Positions 9,961 through 19,538 of a DNA stretch of 64,000 bases are shown here, piece after piece (within the stretch, counting starts at the first letter, position 1; each line of letters opens with the position of its first letter). The stretch lies in assembly GCA_026075535.2 (NCBI GenBank), contig AP026542.1, positions 10,726,001 to 10,790,000 of the forward strand. Direction: 5' to 3'. The notes under the pieces were generated by a model, which was not told the origin of the DNA, made no database searches, and saw only the letters and a list, made by a program, of their open reading frames with translations. The stretch is from Tricholoma matsutake (taxonomy: Eukaryota > Basidiomycota > Agaricomycetes > Agaricales > Tricholomataceae). Both the position numbers and the translations under genes were made by a program.

Positions 9961-10620
9961 CACTACTGGGGCTGACCTGTGTTTCCCACAGAAACACAGC
10001 CTTAGAAACTTGTTTTAAGACTTCTGATGTGTATATCCTTTGGATATTCTTAATATGTATGTAAAAGAAATGACAGGGAAATATTTTACATGTATCCAAG
10101 CTGTATCTGCAAGGAACATAAATAGTGTATTCTACAATGTTTCTTTCAGATCCCTTCTGGAAACATTTTCATGTTCCCTTTGTGTAAGTTAAGGAAACAC
10201 TTTTTATGTAATTATGCCTGTATCTGCAGAAAACACTTGACATATATTTTATTATGTGTTTTCTATGGATACATGCAAAGAACAAAGGGGTTACCATGGT
10301 TACACATGTATCCCTAGGAAACACATAATAAAATTACATGTTAAATGTTTTCTGCAGATACAGGCATAATTACATAAAAAGTGTTTCTTCAACTTACACA
10401 AAGGAACATGAAAAATGTTTCCAGAAGGGATCTGAAAGAAACATTGTAGAATACACTATTTATGTTCCTTGCAGATACAGCTTGGATACATGTAAAATAT
10501 TTCCCTGTCATTTCTTTTACATACATATTAAGAATATCCAAAGGATATACACATCAGAAGTCTTAAAACAAGTTTCTAAGGCTGTGTTTCTGTGGGAAAC
10601 ACAGGTCAGCCCCAGTAGTG
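9961..10620. mobile_element. 660-bp CACTA-superfamily foldback/MITE nested in Copia RT
   Basis: It begins CACTACTGGGGCTGACCTG and ends with the exact complement. It is nearly all palindrome, with arms of about 300 bp and a small loop near 10277-10310. It is flanked by a 3-bp target duplication AAG (9958-9960 and 10621-10623). CACTA ends with a 3-bp duplication define the CACTA/EnSpm superfamily. Removing the insert and one AAG rejoins the Copia frame. It encodes no transposase, so it must be mobilised in trans. Confidence 0.88.
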
Positions 10621-10623
10621 AAG

Positions 10624-11948
10624 GGTAAGTAGTAAGGTATCGAGCAAGATTAGTGGCAAAAGGATATGCACAACAACCCAGATTTGATTATAGGGAAACA
10701 TTTTCACCAGTTGTCAGGATGGATACATTACATGCAATACTACCTCTTGTACCAGAAAAGGGACTCAAGTTACAACAAATGGACATAAAGGGCACGTATC
10801 TAAACAGCACTTTGCAAGAGGCAATATATATGCAACAGCCCGAAGGATGTGAAGATGGAATGGGTCGAGTATGCAGGTTAGTCAAATCACTTTATGGTTT
10901 AAAGTAGGCAGGCCAAGAGTGGAATATTGAACTTGATGGCAAACTCAAAGTCCATGGCTATGCGCGCTTACTTTCTGATCCATGTGCATATATACGATGT
11001 GATGGTGATGACTTTGGAATAATGGCTATCTGGGTGGATGACTCACTACTTTTTGCTTCATCTGATAGAATGATGGATCATATGAAAGAAACACTCTGCT
11101 CAGAATGGGAAGTAACAGATCTTGGAGAACTGAGTAAAATTGTTGGCATTGAAGTTACACAAACCGAGAACACAATAACTATATCTCAACAGAGATATAT
11201 TGAAAATATTCTCTGTAACAAAGGAATAGCTGACACAAATCCTACCGGTATACCCATGGACCCCAATATCAAGCTTGGACCTAATCCGGATGATAACGAA
11301 CCCAATTGAAGCAATTCATATGCACAATTATTAGGGAGTCTGCAATTTTTGGCAAATTCCACAAGAACAGATATAAGCTATGCAGTTAATAAACTTGCCA
11401 CCTACACCACAAACCCAGGTTTAAAACACCATGGTGCAATAAAGCGAATACTCAGATACCTGGCAGGTACAAAAACTCTAGGGATCACATATAGAAAATC
11501 CCAAGATGAAACTGGAACCGAAAACCTCTTCCACAGATATGCAGATGCTGCATACGCAAATGCCGATGACCTCAAATCCACAACTGGCTACATTTTTCTA
11601 GCAGCAGGGGGAGCAATCACATGGAAGTCAAAGAAACAAACTGTGATAGCATTGTCCTCTACAGAAGCAGAATATGTAGCACTGTCAGAGGCAGGACGCA
11701 AGGCAAATATGTACAGTGAACTCAGATTCCCACAAAATTCACCGACAGAAATTAAAGGCGATAATGAAGGATACATAATATTGACACACAACCCTCAATT
11801 TCACCAGCGATCAAAACATATTGCTATTTGCCATCACTGGGTCCGAACTCTAGTAACTGACAAAATAATTGATATACAAAACTGTCATGACCCAGAACAA
11901 ACAGCGGACATGTTAACGAAGGCATTACCAAGGCCTAAATATATATGA
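10624..11948 (+). pseudogene. pol: Copia reverse transcriptase and RNase H
   Basis: Continuation of the interrupted pol. The RT core has DYRETFSPVVRMDTLHAIL, the LYGLK motif and AIWVDDSLLFA (the YVDD-box equivalent). RNase H has RYADAAYAN, SKKQTVIALSSTEAEYVAL and the terminal DMLTKALPRPKY. Stops interrupt it near 10630 (TAA), 10906 (TAG, expected Gln in LYGLKQAGQEW-type context) and 11307 (TGA). The last 199 codons (11349-11948) are open to the natural end. Confidence 0.9.
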
Positions 11949-12125
11949 CATAGGGCAGAGATGGGAATTCAGTCAACATGCAAACTCAGTAGCTTTCCTC
12001 ACATGTGAGTTGGTTTTTCCCATGGGGTTTTCCACCACATAGAGGTTTTAATGCATCTGAAAGGTGAGAAATTTAACTTTTCAATTATATATTTAACCAT
12101 TCCTATGGACTCAACCATGCTAGGC

Positions 12126-12136
12126 TTGAGGGGGAG
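12126..12136 (+). promoter_or_regulatory. Copia polypurine tract
   Basis: TTGAGGGGGAG directly precedes the 3' LTR (TGTTGGG), the expected site for plus-strand DNA priming. Confidence 0.75.
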
Positions 12137-12317
12137 TGTTGGGATAGTTAATCCTAGTGCATCATGTTAGCGCAACATGCGCATCATGTATAAAAATAGA
12201 ACATGAGGTATTTATAGATCATAACATAGGTATAGGGGAATATGAGATGTTCTACCTTGTCCTGAACACCCATCATTAAATCCCTACGAACTTCTACTCC
12301 ACACCATAATCCTAATA
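12137..12317 (+). repeat. Copia 3' LTR
   Basis: A 181-bp copy of the LTR at 6755-6956. It is shorter because of a deletion around GCGCAACATGCGC and another after CATAGG. It ends ATCCTAATA. Confidence 0.85.
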
Positions 12318-12324
12318 CTGCTTT

Positions 12325-12390
12325 CATTCTAGGCAACAACAATGATGATGAACCTCTCCCTTGCTTGAAATGTGAGTGGAGGGGTTTTTT
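12325..12390. repeat. Single CCCTCCCTTGC hairpin unit flanking the Copia element
   Basis: The phrase TTCTAGGCAACAA...GATGATGA followed by CTCCCTTGC-loop-GTGAGTGGAGGGG matches the tandem unit found at 16260-16660. The Copia copy therefore lies next to, or inserted into, this hairpin repeat. Confidence 0.6.
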
Positions 12391-13104
12391 GCCACTGCAG
12401 GTATGACACCATGTATATACACCATGGTTTTGATGATATTTTTGTCTATCCTGTATTTGTATTGTATAACAACTTAACTACACCCCCTGTATACAATAAG
12501 CTACAGATATTTTAAAGTACATTCACATGCAAAAAAAAGACAATGCTGCTCAAGACAAGTGACAGAGGGATTTATTGCAGGGGCAGAAAGAGGAGAGCTT
12601 ATTCTATAGGATGCACTGAGAGGAATCTGTGGAGTAACAAGTGAGATATGTGCAAAATATTGAGTTTTAGAGTGATTGAGACACACCCAATCATAAAAGT
12701 CATACTGATTACACTGTTCATAATCACTCTCTCAAGCATCATGCCTCTAGTTTTCAATGTATTCCCATAGTCTTTTTTCCATTCCATGGAATCAACTCCC
12801 CTCTTTCTGCCCCTGCTCTCCAGTCAATGGCACATTGTGTTACCATGGCAGTATTCTCAGATTATTGCCTTTTTGGACCACCTGGTCCAATCTACTCTCT
12901 GGTGCATGGCATGGCCTCTTCTGCTCATTAGATGGGTTTTAAGTTAAGGTAGCAACATGTACTACTGCTCTATGTATTATCTTTTATCCTACATTGAGCA
13001 ATTGAAATGCTGTTGGCCTTGGGTGAGTGATTGTCACCTACCTCAGTACATTGACTCTCCACTTCTTTTACATGGACTCATGGACCATTCCAATGTATTA
13101 ATAT
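12391..13104. other. No gene recognised
   Basis: AT-rich sequence with short unsupported open frames on both strands. The words around AGAGGAGAGCTTATTC and CATTCCATGGAATC form only short local palindromes. No element end or protein motif was identified. Confidence 0.4.
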
Positions 13105-13320
13105 TACTTATAGCGAGGTCTTTTCACTCCCCCACCTAATCCTATAGGACTCCACATGGAGTCCATTTACTCTGTATAGTCTGACAAGGAATCAAGTAGG
13201 ACAACTCTCAGACTGCCTATATAATTAAAAACAATTACATGCAACAGAGTTGAACCATCAACCTTGTAGTCTAGAGTATGACTAATACATCACAATTAAG
13301 CACTAAGCTACAGGTTTGTG
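13105..13320 (-). mobile_element. tRNA-derived SINE-like repeat, copy 3
   Basis: On the minus strand, a tRNA-like head (box A TAGCTTAGTGC, box B GGTTCAACTC, about 13315-13235) is followed by a short GGACTCC body. It ends with the conserved 3' tail AGGTGGGGGAGTGAAAAG and then ACCTCGC. The body lacks the expanded minisatellite of copy 1. Confidence 0.5.
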
Positions 13321-13539
13321 GCATCTGATGACATATTGTCATCCACATACCGTTCCCACAGCTGTGTCACTGCCAGCACATCAACTCTTCCCTCACCACC
13401 ACCATTGACAATGACACCACCTCCCTCCCTCCTTCCCTCTCTACCACCACCACCACCACTTGACCCAAACCTCCCACAACAGCTCCCCACCCCCTTCCAT
13501 GACCCACAACAGCTGCATATGAGCCAAATTGACACAATG

Positions 13540-13660
13540 CAGGCCCAAACAACAGCAACTGTCATTTGGGCCATAGATAAGTTTGTTTTCTTTTTGTGTT
13601 TTGTTTTTATCAACTAACTAATTGCATTCTATTGATTTCTAGGTTGTATACTACTGGTAA
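13540..13660 (+). repeat. Hairpin-plus-intron-like module, copy 4
   Basis: It matches modules 1-3: a GTCATTTGGGCC lead-in, donor-like GATAAGT at 13576, branch CTAACTAA, acceptor CTAG ending at 13642, then TACTGGTAA. The donor is changed to AT, as in copy 3. A GACTCCA-type repeat follows at 13775-13895. Confidence 0.5.
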
Positions 13661-14506
13661 CAACAGGCAACAACCAAAAACACACAATGCACACATGCAC
13701 ACCCATGTGCTGATGCAACAGGCCCACATAAGTTTTTTTCTTTTGCTGATATGGCAGGACCAAGCAATTTTTGTCTGAGTCCAGTCCAATTCCAGTCCAG
13801 GTGCACTCTGCCCAGACTATACAAGGACACACAAAGTCCACTGGACTATCAGTCTACTAGGAACCCACTCAGACTACATTTGGACTACTTACTTCAGGCA
13901 ACCACTCCTGACCCCCTACTTAGGGTAAATTGTCCCACCAAGAAAGACTATCCTAAGTAGGCCTAAGACCAGGGGATAGTTCCAAGCCCCATGGTCCTTC
14001 CCATGCTTAGGCCTGGACATCCCATTGGGAAGGCCCAAAAGGCAGGTTGGTCTGCCCTACAGAACTATATCAGGACCAAGTATACCTTGGGGAGGTCCAA
14101 CTGCTGTGGGCAGCCCCATGTTACATTTGGTCCAGTCCCAATAATGTGAGATTCCCCTGCCCTGTCATATCACATATACTTGGGAGTCCCAGAGGTAATG
14201 TGACAATTAACTAATATAGCTTTATTTGAACAAGAGATCAAGGGGGTCGGAGTTTGAATTTACCATATCAGGATCTTTAGTTAGTTCCTGCCCTGAGCCT
14301 CTTAATTTTTTTTTGGAAGTCACATGATAATTGTACCCGAGGGCCCTATCATGCCTTCCTGGCAAAAAAAAGCTTACAACAAGCCCCCTTTTGGAAGGCA
14401 GGTGCCAACTGAGTGGTCAGAAGCATGCAGAATGACTAATCACAGTGATCAGTAGAGACTACTCTATTAAGCATGCACATAAGGTACTGAAGCAGAGAAG
14501 GAACCA

Positions 14507-14698
14507 ATGGTGGATGAGGATGGATGCATTCTCTGTCTAGACTGTAGAACATGGGTCAGAACTGGGAATGGTGGGGTGCAGAATTTTCTGCAACACCATC
14601 ATGGAACAGTCCAGTGTGCAGCAAATAAAAAGAAGCAGCAATCTGCAGAGAGGGCTGAAAAGGCAAAGAAAAACATGATGAAGTGGTTTCGACCTTGA
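14507..14698 (+). CDS. 63-aa BED-like zinc-finger fragment of hAT transposase
   Basis: A small open frame starting at ATG 14507. It has CLDC near residues 10-13, FLQHHHGTVQC near residues 27-37 and a Lys-rich tail ending MMKWFRP. CxxC followed by HxnC/H spacing resembles the BED zinc finger at the N-terminus of hAT transposases. It sits 268 bp inside the left end of a hAT element, the expected place. The catalytic domain is missing, so it is probably a transposase remnant or a short DNA-binding repressor-like product. The family call rests on spacing and context. Confidence 0.5.
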   Translation: MVDEDGCILCLDCRTWVRTGNGGVQNFLQHHHGTVQCAANKKKQQSAERAEKAKKNMMKWFRP

Positions 14699-15019
14699 GC
14701 ACCTGCTGTGCTGCCTGTTAGGGCGACACCCACTATCTGCTAGCTAAGACCATGCAGGTTCTCTCTACAAGAAGGGGTCAGGATGCACCCATGTGATGGG
14801 GAAATTGATGGTTTTGATGCAAGGGGTTATCAATAGAATAGTTGGTTGAGAAAGGTGTTTCACACCACAAGCATAGGTGGAATACCTAAGAGAACACAAC
14901 TGGGGTCCCCTAGGTGTGTATTCAAGGTTTATATACTGTGTTACATATATTGTACATTGTTGCTACTGATGTGCGCATACATGCGGGTACATATTGATGC
15001 ATGCGAAATAAAATTCTCA

Positions 15020-15485
15020 TGCTAAGGTAGGGCTCATTCACATCCAACCACATCACATGGTTGAGGAGTGACAAATTGTGACAAATGACCTTTTGCTAAT
15101 TACAGTTTCCTGTAAGTATTTCTCTCAAATGTAAAACCTAAAACCATTGCAGAATTGTGTTCCAAAGAGGTTCTAGGTGCTCGATCATTTAATTTTCAAA
15201 GAGGTGGGAAGTTATTGGGTTTAAATCAATCATATACCCATTTTTAGCAATACCTGTAAATCAGCCTGAAACACTCATTGCAACTCTAATAACTTTCCTC
15301 CTCCATTAAAACTGAGTGATCAAGCACCTAGAGCTTCTTCATAAAACAATTTTCTATTGACTTTAGGTTTTACATTTGAGAGAAACTCTTATGGGAAGTA
15401 GTAATTAGAGAAGTGGTAATTTGTGACAGCTTGTTGCTCTTCAACCATGTGATGTGGTTGGATGTGAATGAGCCATACCTTAGCA
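15020..15485. mobile_element. 466-bp foldback element (MITE)
   Basis: The ends TGCTAAGGTA and TACCTTAGCA are inverted, and complementarity continues for well over 100 bp into each arm. For example GGCTCATTCACATCCAACCA on the left pairs with its complement at 15452-15471, and CTCTCAAATGTAAAACCTAA on the left pairs near 15365-15385. There is no open frame and no clear target duplication. It lies inside the hAT element. Confidence 0.75.
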
Positions 15486-15627
15486 AAGTGTAGCATAATT
15501 CAGCATAATGTAGTGTAATTTGACATAATAAAGTAAAAATGAAATTTCATTAGGTAATGGGGCTGTTTCCTAACACTGCCCATTGTAGCCGTACCAACCC
15601 TCATAAAGCCTGTACACACCCTCAACT

Positions 15628-15972
15628 TTGTCAAACACACACTCGGTGAATAGTCCACACCTACCACCTCTGCATCCTGCTTTGACTAGATGTCCTGTTG
15701 GTGTTACACTTTTGCACAAATTCCGTATGTGTGTAGAAGCACTTCCACCAGATGTGGGTGAAGCCAACCTGAACCATCCACTTGCAGTATTTTTGGGGGA
15801 TCCTGTGGGATGTGTTGGGGAGGATGAAGATGCATGGGAAAAATTTGATGGACCACTCAACACATTACTTCAACAGCCACCTGTGTACAGCAGAATCACT
15901 GGGTTGATAGTGCATCCAGTACCACCTACAGTGCATCAATATGGAGTATGTTGTCAATGGCTGGGCTTGTGA
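15628..15972 (+). CDS. Unrecognised 114-aa ORF
   Basis: An open frame with non-repetitive, protein-like composition (HKFRMCVEALPPDVGEANLN, then DEDAWEKFDGPLNTLLQQPP). I do not recognise a family. It may be an internal piece of the hAT cargo or a captured exon. There is no downstream continuation and no intron signals that I can support. It could also be chance coding. Confidence 0.25.
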   Translation: MSNTHSVNSPHLPPLHPALTRCPVGVTLLHKFRMCVEALPPDVGEANLNHPLAVFLGDPVGCVGEDEDAWEKFDGPLNTLLQQPPVYSRITGLIVHPVPPTVHQYGVCCQWLGL

Positions 15973-16261
15973 GGCATGTGAGGCAAGTAGGAACAGTCAG
16001 AGGCATGGTGGAAAGTGGCGGCGAGGATAATGTGACAAGTAAGGAGTGTCACGGGTATGGGTAACACTGTGAGTATTGGGTCATGGGTATGCATGGGTAC
16101 GGGTATGGGTATGGGATTGCTGTACCCATGGAAAACCGTACCCATACCTGTGGGTTTACAGGTATTCTGGTACCAAATTTCTGGTCAGGTGAGTAATCAT
16201 ATGACTCTGTTGATCAACATCAACAAGTTCAACATTGTTGATCACAACAACAACAACAGTT

Positions 16262-16665
16262 CTAGGCAATGATGATGACTCCCCCTCCCTTGATTCAAAC
16301 ACGAGCTGGAGGGGGTTACTTTCTGGTTCTAGACAATGACGATGACTCCCCCTCCCTCACATCAAACGTGAGCTGGAGGGGTTAATTTCTGGTTCTAGGC
16401 AATGATGATGCCGACAACCCCTCCCTCACATCAAATGCGAGTTGGGGGGGGTTGTCTTCTTCTTCTGCGTGACAACAACAATGACACCCCCTCCCTTGCT
16501 TCAAATGCAAGCTGGAGGGGCTTATCTATGTGACAATAACAATGACTCCCCTTCCCTTGCATCAAATGCAAGCTGGAGGGGGTTATCTTCTGGTTCTAGG
16601 CAACGACGACGACGACTCCCCCTCCCTCACATTAAACACGAGCTGCAGGGGGTTATCTTCAGGAG
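16262..16665. repeat. Tandem array of about six CCCTCCCTCACATCAAA hairpins
   Basis: Units of about 65-75 bp: the spacer GGTTCTAGGCAAtGAtGAtGA, then CCCCCTCCCTCACA-TCAAA-YGTGAGYTGGAGGGG. The stem arms vary together between units (TCACA/TGTGAG, TTGCA/TGCAAG, CTCAC/GCGAG), so pairing is preserved while sequence drifts. Open frames through the array are by-products of the repeat. Confidence 0.8.
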
Positions 16666-16789
16666 GACAAGGAGGAAAAGGGCAGGACAATGACAACGAC
16701 ATGGGTACTACGATGAGGGCAAGACAACAAGGAGGACAACGACGAGGGCAGGGCAGGATGATGATGACAAACAGGAAATGACACACGAC

Positions 16790-17230
16790 CCGCCCCCAGC
16801 CTCATGAGCAACTGCTCGTGGGGTGGATAGTGGGTGGAATGATGACAATGGCAATGCAGGATGACAACAACAACGAGAGCACAATGACAACAACAACAAG
16901 GGCAGGACAACAACAACAAACAGGAAACAACACACCACCCACCCCCAGCCTCATGAGCAGTTGCTCGCAAGGTGGATAGCGGGTGGAATGACTATGATGA
17001 CAATGAGAGCACAACGATGATAATGACGAGGGCAGGATGCCGACAACAAACAGGAAACAACACACCACCCGCCCCCAGCCTCACGAGCAACTGCTCGTGG
17101 GGTGGATAGTGGGTGGAATGATGACAGCCCCCCCTCACTGCAAATGTGAGTGGGGGGGTTTCTCGTTCCATTCTCGGTGACTACAGGCAGTGCCCCCCCT
17201 CCCTCACTCCAAATGCGAGAGGGGAGTTTC
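16790..17230. repeat. Three CGAGCA-n-TGCTCG units plus two GTGAG hairpins
   Basis: Units near 16794-16825, 16945-16985 and 17085-17120 share ACACACCACCCGCCCCCAGC, CCTCATGAGCAACTGCTCG and GGGTGGATAGTGGGTGG, spaced about 145 bp apart. They are followed by two CCCTCACT-CAAATGTGAG type hairpins (17130-17160, 17195-17225). The same unit types occur at 2215-3105, showing shared ancestry of the two arrays. Confidence 0.75.
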
Positions 17231-17561
17231 TCTTGGTATATATTAGTGTAATTAAATTATTAAAATACACATTTGTCTTGAAACCCACGAATAACCATGG
17301 GTAACCCATGGAAACCCACGGTAACACCATACCCCTACCCATGCGGGTATGGTGTTCATGGATATGGGTATGGGTATGGGTATGGGAAAATTTACCTGAG
17401 GGTTACCCCTGGCATTCCCTAGTGACAAGGGCAGTGTTAAATTTTCCTTATATAGTAACTGATTCCCACACCTAGTTAGTTAGTTCCCCTACCCAGGCCA
17501 TTAAAAAAGAAATTTGACCTGATATGCTTAATTTTTTTTCTGACACCCCCTTGCAAGAGAT

Positions 17562-18450
17562 CCAAGTCTTTATATGTTATATGTGTAACTTATGTTTGAA
17601 TAGCCAGATACTCTACTGTTACCTACAGGTATACGATGTGTGGGAGAAGGCAGGTGAAGATATAAGGTGAGACAATTCAATGAGGTATTTTATTTTTTGT
17701 GACATGTGACAATTCTTTTTACTAAAAGTCAAAAGCTCTACAGCAGTTGTTACAAAGAGACTCTAATACACACCTTTAATGTATATTATTTCTTTGTACC
17801 CCAGTGGTGTATCCCATGCCTACTGAGGCCACAACCTTCACCTTCTGGTGTATTGCTTGTACATGTTTATGATAGGCAGGTGTGTGACCATTTCACCTAA
17901 CCTTCTCACATATTAGTTGACATGATCCTATCATGTCATGGCTACTAAGTAATCTGTAGTAAATCTGCTTATTTCCCTTACCTGTCAATATACTTATCCC
18001 TTCAATATCATTGACTTCAACCATGTAAGTAGCCCACCCAACATAGGCCACCCTTTTATATCATGTAAGCAATCAATAACAAACTGATAAGGAATCAAAT
18101 CACACCTTGGCACAAACCTTGGAAGGTGGCACACATCAATGTTGATGGGCAACTCAGCTACTTCTGATGTTGCCATCAATGTTGCTGCACCACATCACAC
18201 TCATCATCCCCTATGATGAGCTCACTATTCCACTCATTCTGCACCCTTTCCCTTTGCTTTTTTTGGTAGATAACACTTATATATGTACAAAGAGTGTTAA
18301 CAAACAACCTTTTACAGGGCCCATTTTGGGCCTCTAGCAAATATCCTCCTTGATGAAGAGAGGAGGAGGGGTCTCTTTTCTCCATTGACAGGCTCGACTA
18401 CATGTACATAGGTATATAATGATATTTAGAGCTATATGCATGAGTGGAAA
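17562..18450. other. No gene recognised
   Basis: Mixed AT-rich DNA between the hAT element and a MITE. Short open frames on both strands lack recognisable motifs. A weak inverted similarity around CTTCTGATGTTGCCATCAATG (18157-18180) is local only. Confidence 0.4.
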
Positions 18451-18452
18451 TA

Positions 18453-18776
18453 GTGTTGCCATGGCTCAGCTGCATTTTTTTGCTACTTTGGGAAATAAAA
18501 TAGCTAAAATTCTGAAAATATTTGAGGACCTAGATCACATGATAAGCCGAGGGGTCCTCTGCCAACTCTAAGCGATCCGACCACCGGTTCCCACATTATG
18601 TAAGCGGCTTAAAATGCGGCTACCACTTAAATAACATGGGAACTGGTGGTCAGATCACTTAGAGTTGGCAGAGGACCCCTTGGCTTATCATGTGATCTAG
18701 GTCCTCAAATATTTTCAGAATTTTAGCTATTTTATTTCCCAAAGTAGCAAAAAACACAGCTGAGCCATGGCAACAC
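18453..18776. mobile_element. 324-bp mariner-like MITE with TA duplication
   Basis: An almost perfect palindrome running from GTGTTGCCATGGCTCAGCTG to its complement, with a small loop near 18605-18625. It is flanked by TA on both sides (18451-18452, 18777-18778), the target preference of Tc1/mariner elements. It has no coding capacity. Transcribed, it would fold into one long hairpin. Confidence 0.8.
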
Positions 18777-18876
18777 TAAGTGGAAAGTGGAAATGGTGCT
18801 GTATGAGGTAGGAAGGGAGGGAAGGGGGAGAAGTGAGAGAGTGACCAGAGAGGGTAACCTGTGCTGAGCATGTACA

Positions 18877-19296
18877 TATAAGGGCAACCTTAGCCTCTAG
18901 CAAAGGGGAATCCAAAGTTAATATATTACTACATAGTACAGGCAATTCAGGCACACCTAGCAAAGGGGAATCCAAAGAGAAAACTCTAAGGAACCCTTTG
19001 ATGTCCAGCATATGTGAAGATAGGCAAAATCAAATAGTAGTATAAAAATAGGAAAAGCAGAGATAAGCACACAGATTAATGTAGATTGATCACAGATCAT
19101 GGGAAACATCGGAAGGGGACTCTGCCTCTAAATATAAAGTGTCAACATGCACACACAAGCCAAAAAAGGGAAAATAAATAATAAAATAAGGGAAAATCAT
19201 TGAAAATGTGAAATATAAGGAACTAAGACTGGGAAAAATGTGGAACGAATGCAGAAAATTAGAGAAATGCCTAGGGCACTCTCCAGTCCCCTTACA
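18877..19296 (-). repeat. Gypsy A1 3' LTR
   Basis: A 420-bp LTR. On the minus strand it starts TGTAAGGGGACTGG and ends TTGCCCTTATA. It contains the two CGGATTTCCCTTTGCTAG-type direct repeats characteristic of this LTR family. A purine tract, AGAGGGGGGTAA, precedes it (19297-19308). Confidence 0.85.
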
Positions 19297-19329
19297 TTAC
19301 CCCCCCTCTAGAATGCATTGCCCCAATGC

Positions 19330-19538
19330 ATTTGAAATTGCATATGACCAAAGTCAGTGACTTGAATGCGACACGGTGCAGCAGTATGCCATCAGTGGAA
19401 TTCCTTGACTAACTGAGGGGTGTTCACCTTGGACTCCTCAACCCATGAGTTCTCCTCATACCCATAACCCTTCCAGTGCACCAAATACTGGAGTTTTCCT
19501 CCATGCAACCAGCTGTCCAAGATTGACTTGACTTTGTA
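19330..19538 (-). pseudogene. pol: Gypsy A1 chromodomain relic
   Basis: The minus strand encodes the end of a chromovirus pol. The sequence corresponds to LDSWLHGGKLQYLVHWKGYG then EENSWVEES, the three-strand-plus-helix chromodomain that targets integration to modified chromatin. It is separated from its integrase by the insertion at 19539-20685. Confidence 0.75.

Larger units (their letters stand above)
6755..12317 (+). mobile_element. Copia LTR retrotransposon, decayed, with nested CACTA foldback
   Basis: A 5.56-kb element bounded by two related LTRs. It shows the Copia gene order: gag, protease, integrase, reverse transcriptase, RNase H. Coding is interrupted by many stops and at least one frameshift, and by a 660-bp DNA element inside the reverse-transcriptase gene. 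Without that insert the element would be about 4.9 kb, normal for Copia. No target-site duplication is visible, and its right flank is a hairpin-repeat unit (12325-12385). Confidence 0.9.
16040..17421. mobile_element. 1.38-kb non-autonomous hAT element loaded with hairpin arrays
   Basis: Ends TAAGGAGTGTCACGGGTA and TACCCCTGGCATTCCCTA (partly matching inverted repeats) are flanked by an exact 8-bp duplication GTGACAAG (16032-16039, 17422-17429). The termini are related to the MITE at 21843-22264 (TAAGGCATGACAGGGGT), so both belong to one hAT family. The sub-termini are GGGTATGGGTAT repeats. The interior has no transposase, only tandem hairpin units. Confidence 0.85.
14239..17553 (+). mobile_element. 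3.3-kb hAT element carrying two further elements
   Basis: It has terminal inverted repeats beginning CAAGGGGGT (left, then CGGA; right complement CAAGGGGGTGTCAG). An exact 8-bp target duplication CAAGAGAT lies at 14231-14238 and 17554-17561. Eight-base duplications are diagnostic of hAT. The same ends occur on the element at 53323-55053. Inside are a BED-like zinc-finger ORF, a foldback element (15020-15485), an unrecognised ORF and a second hAT element (16040-17421). No complete transposase core remains. Confidence 0.88.
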
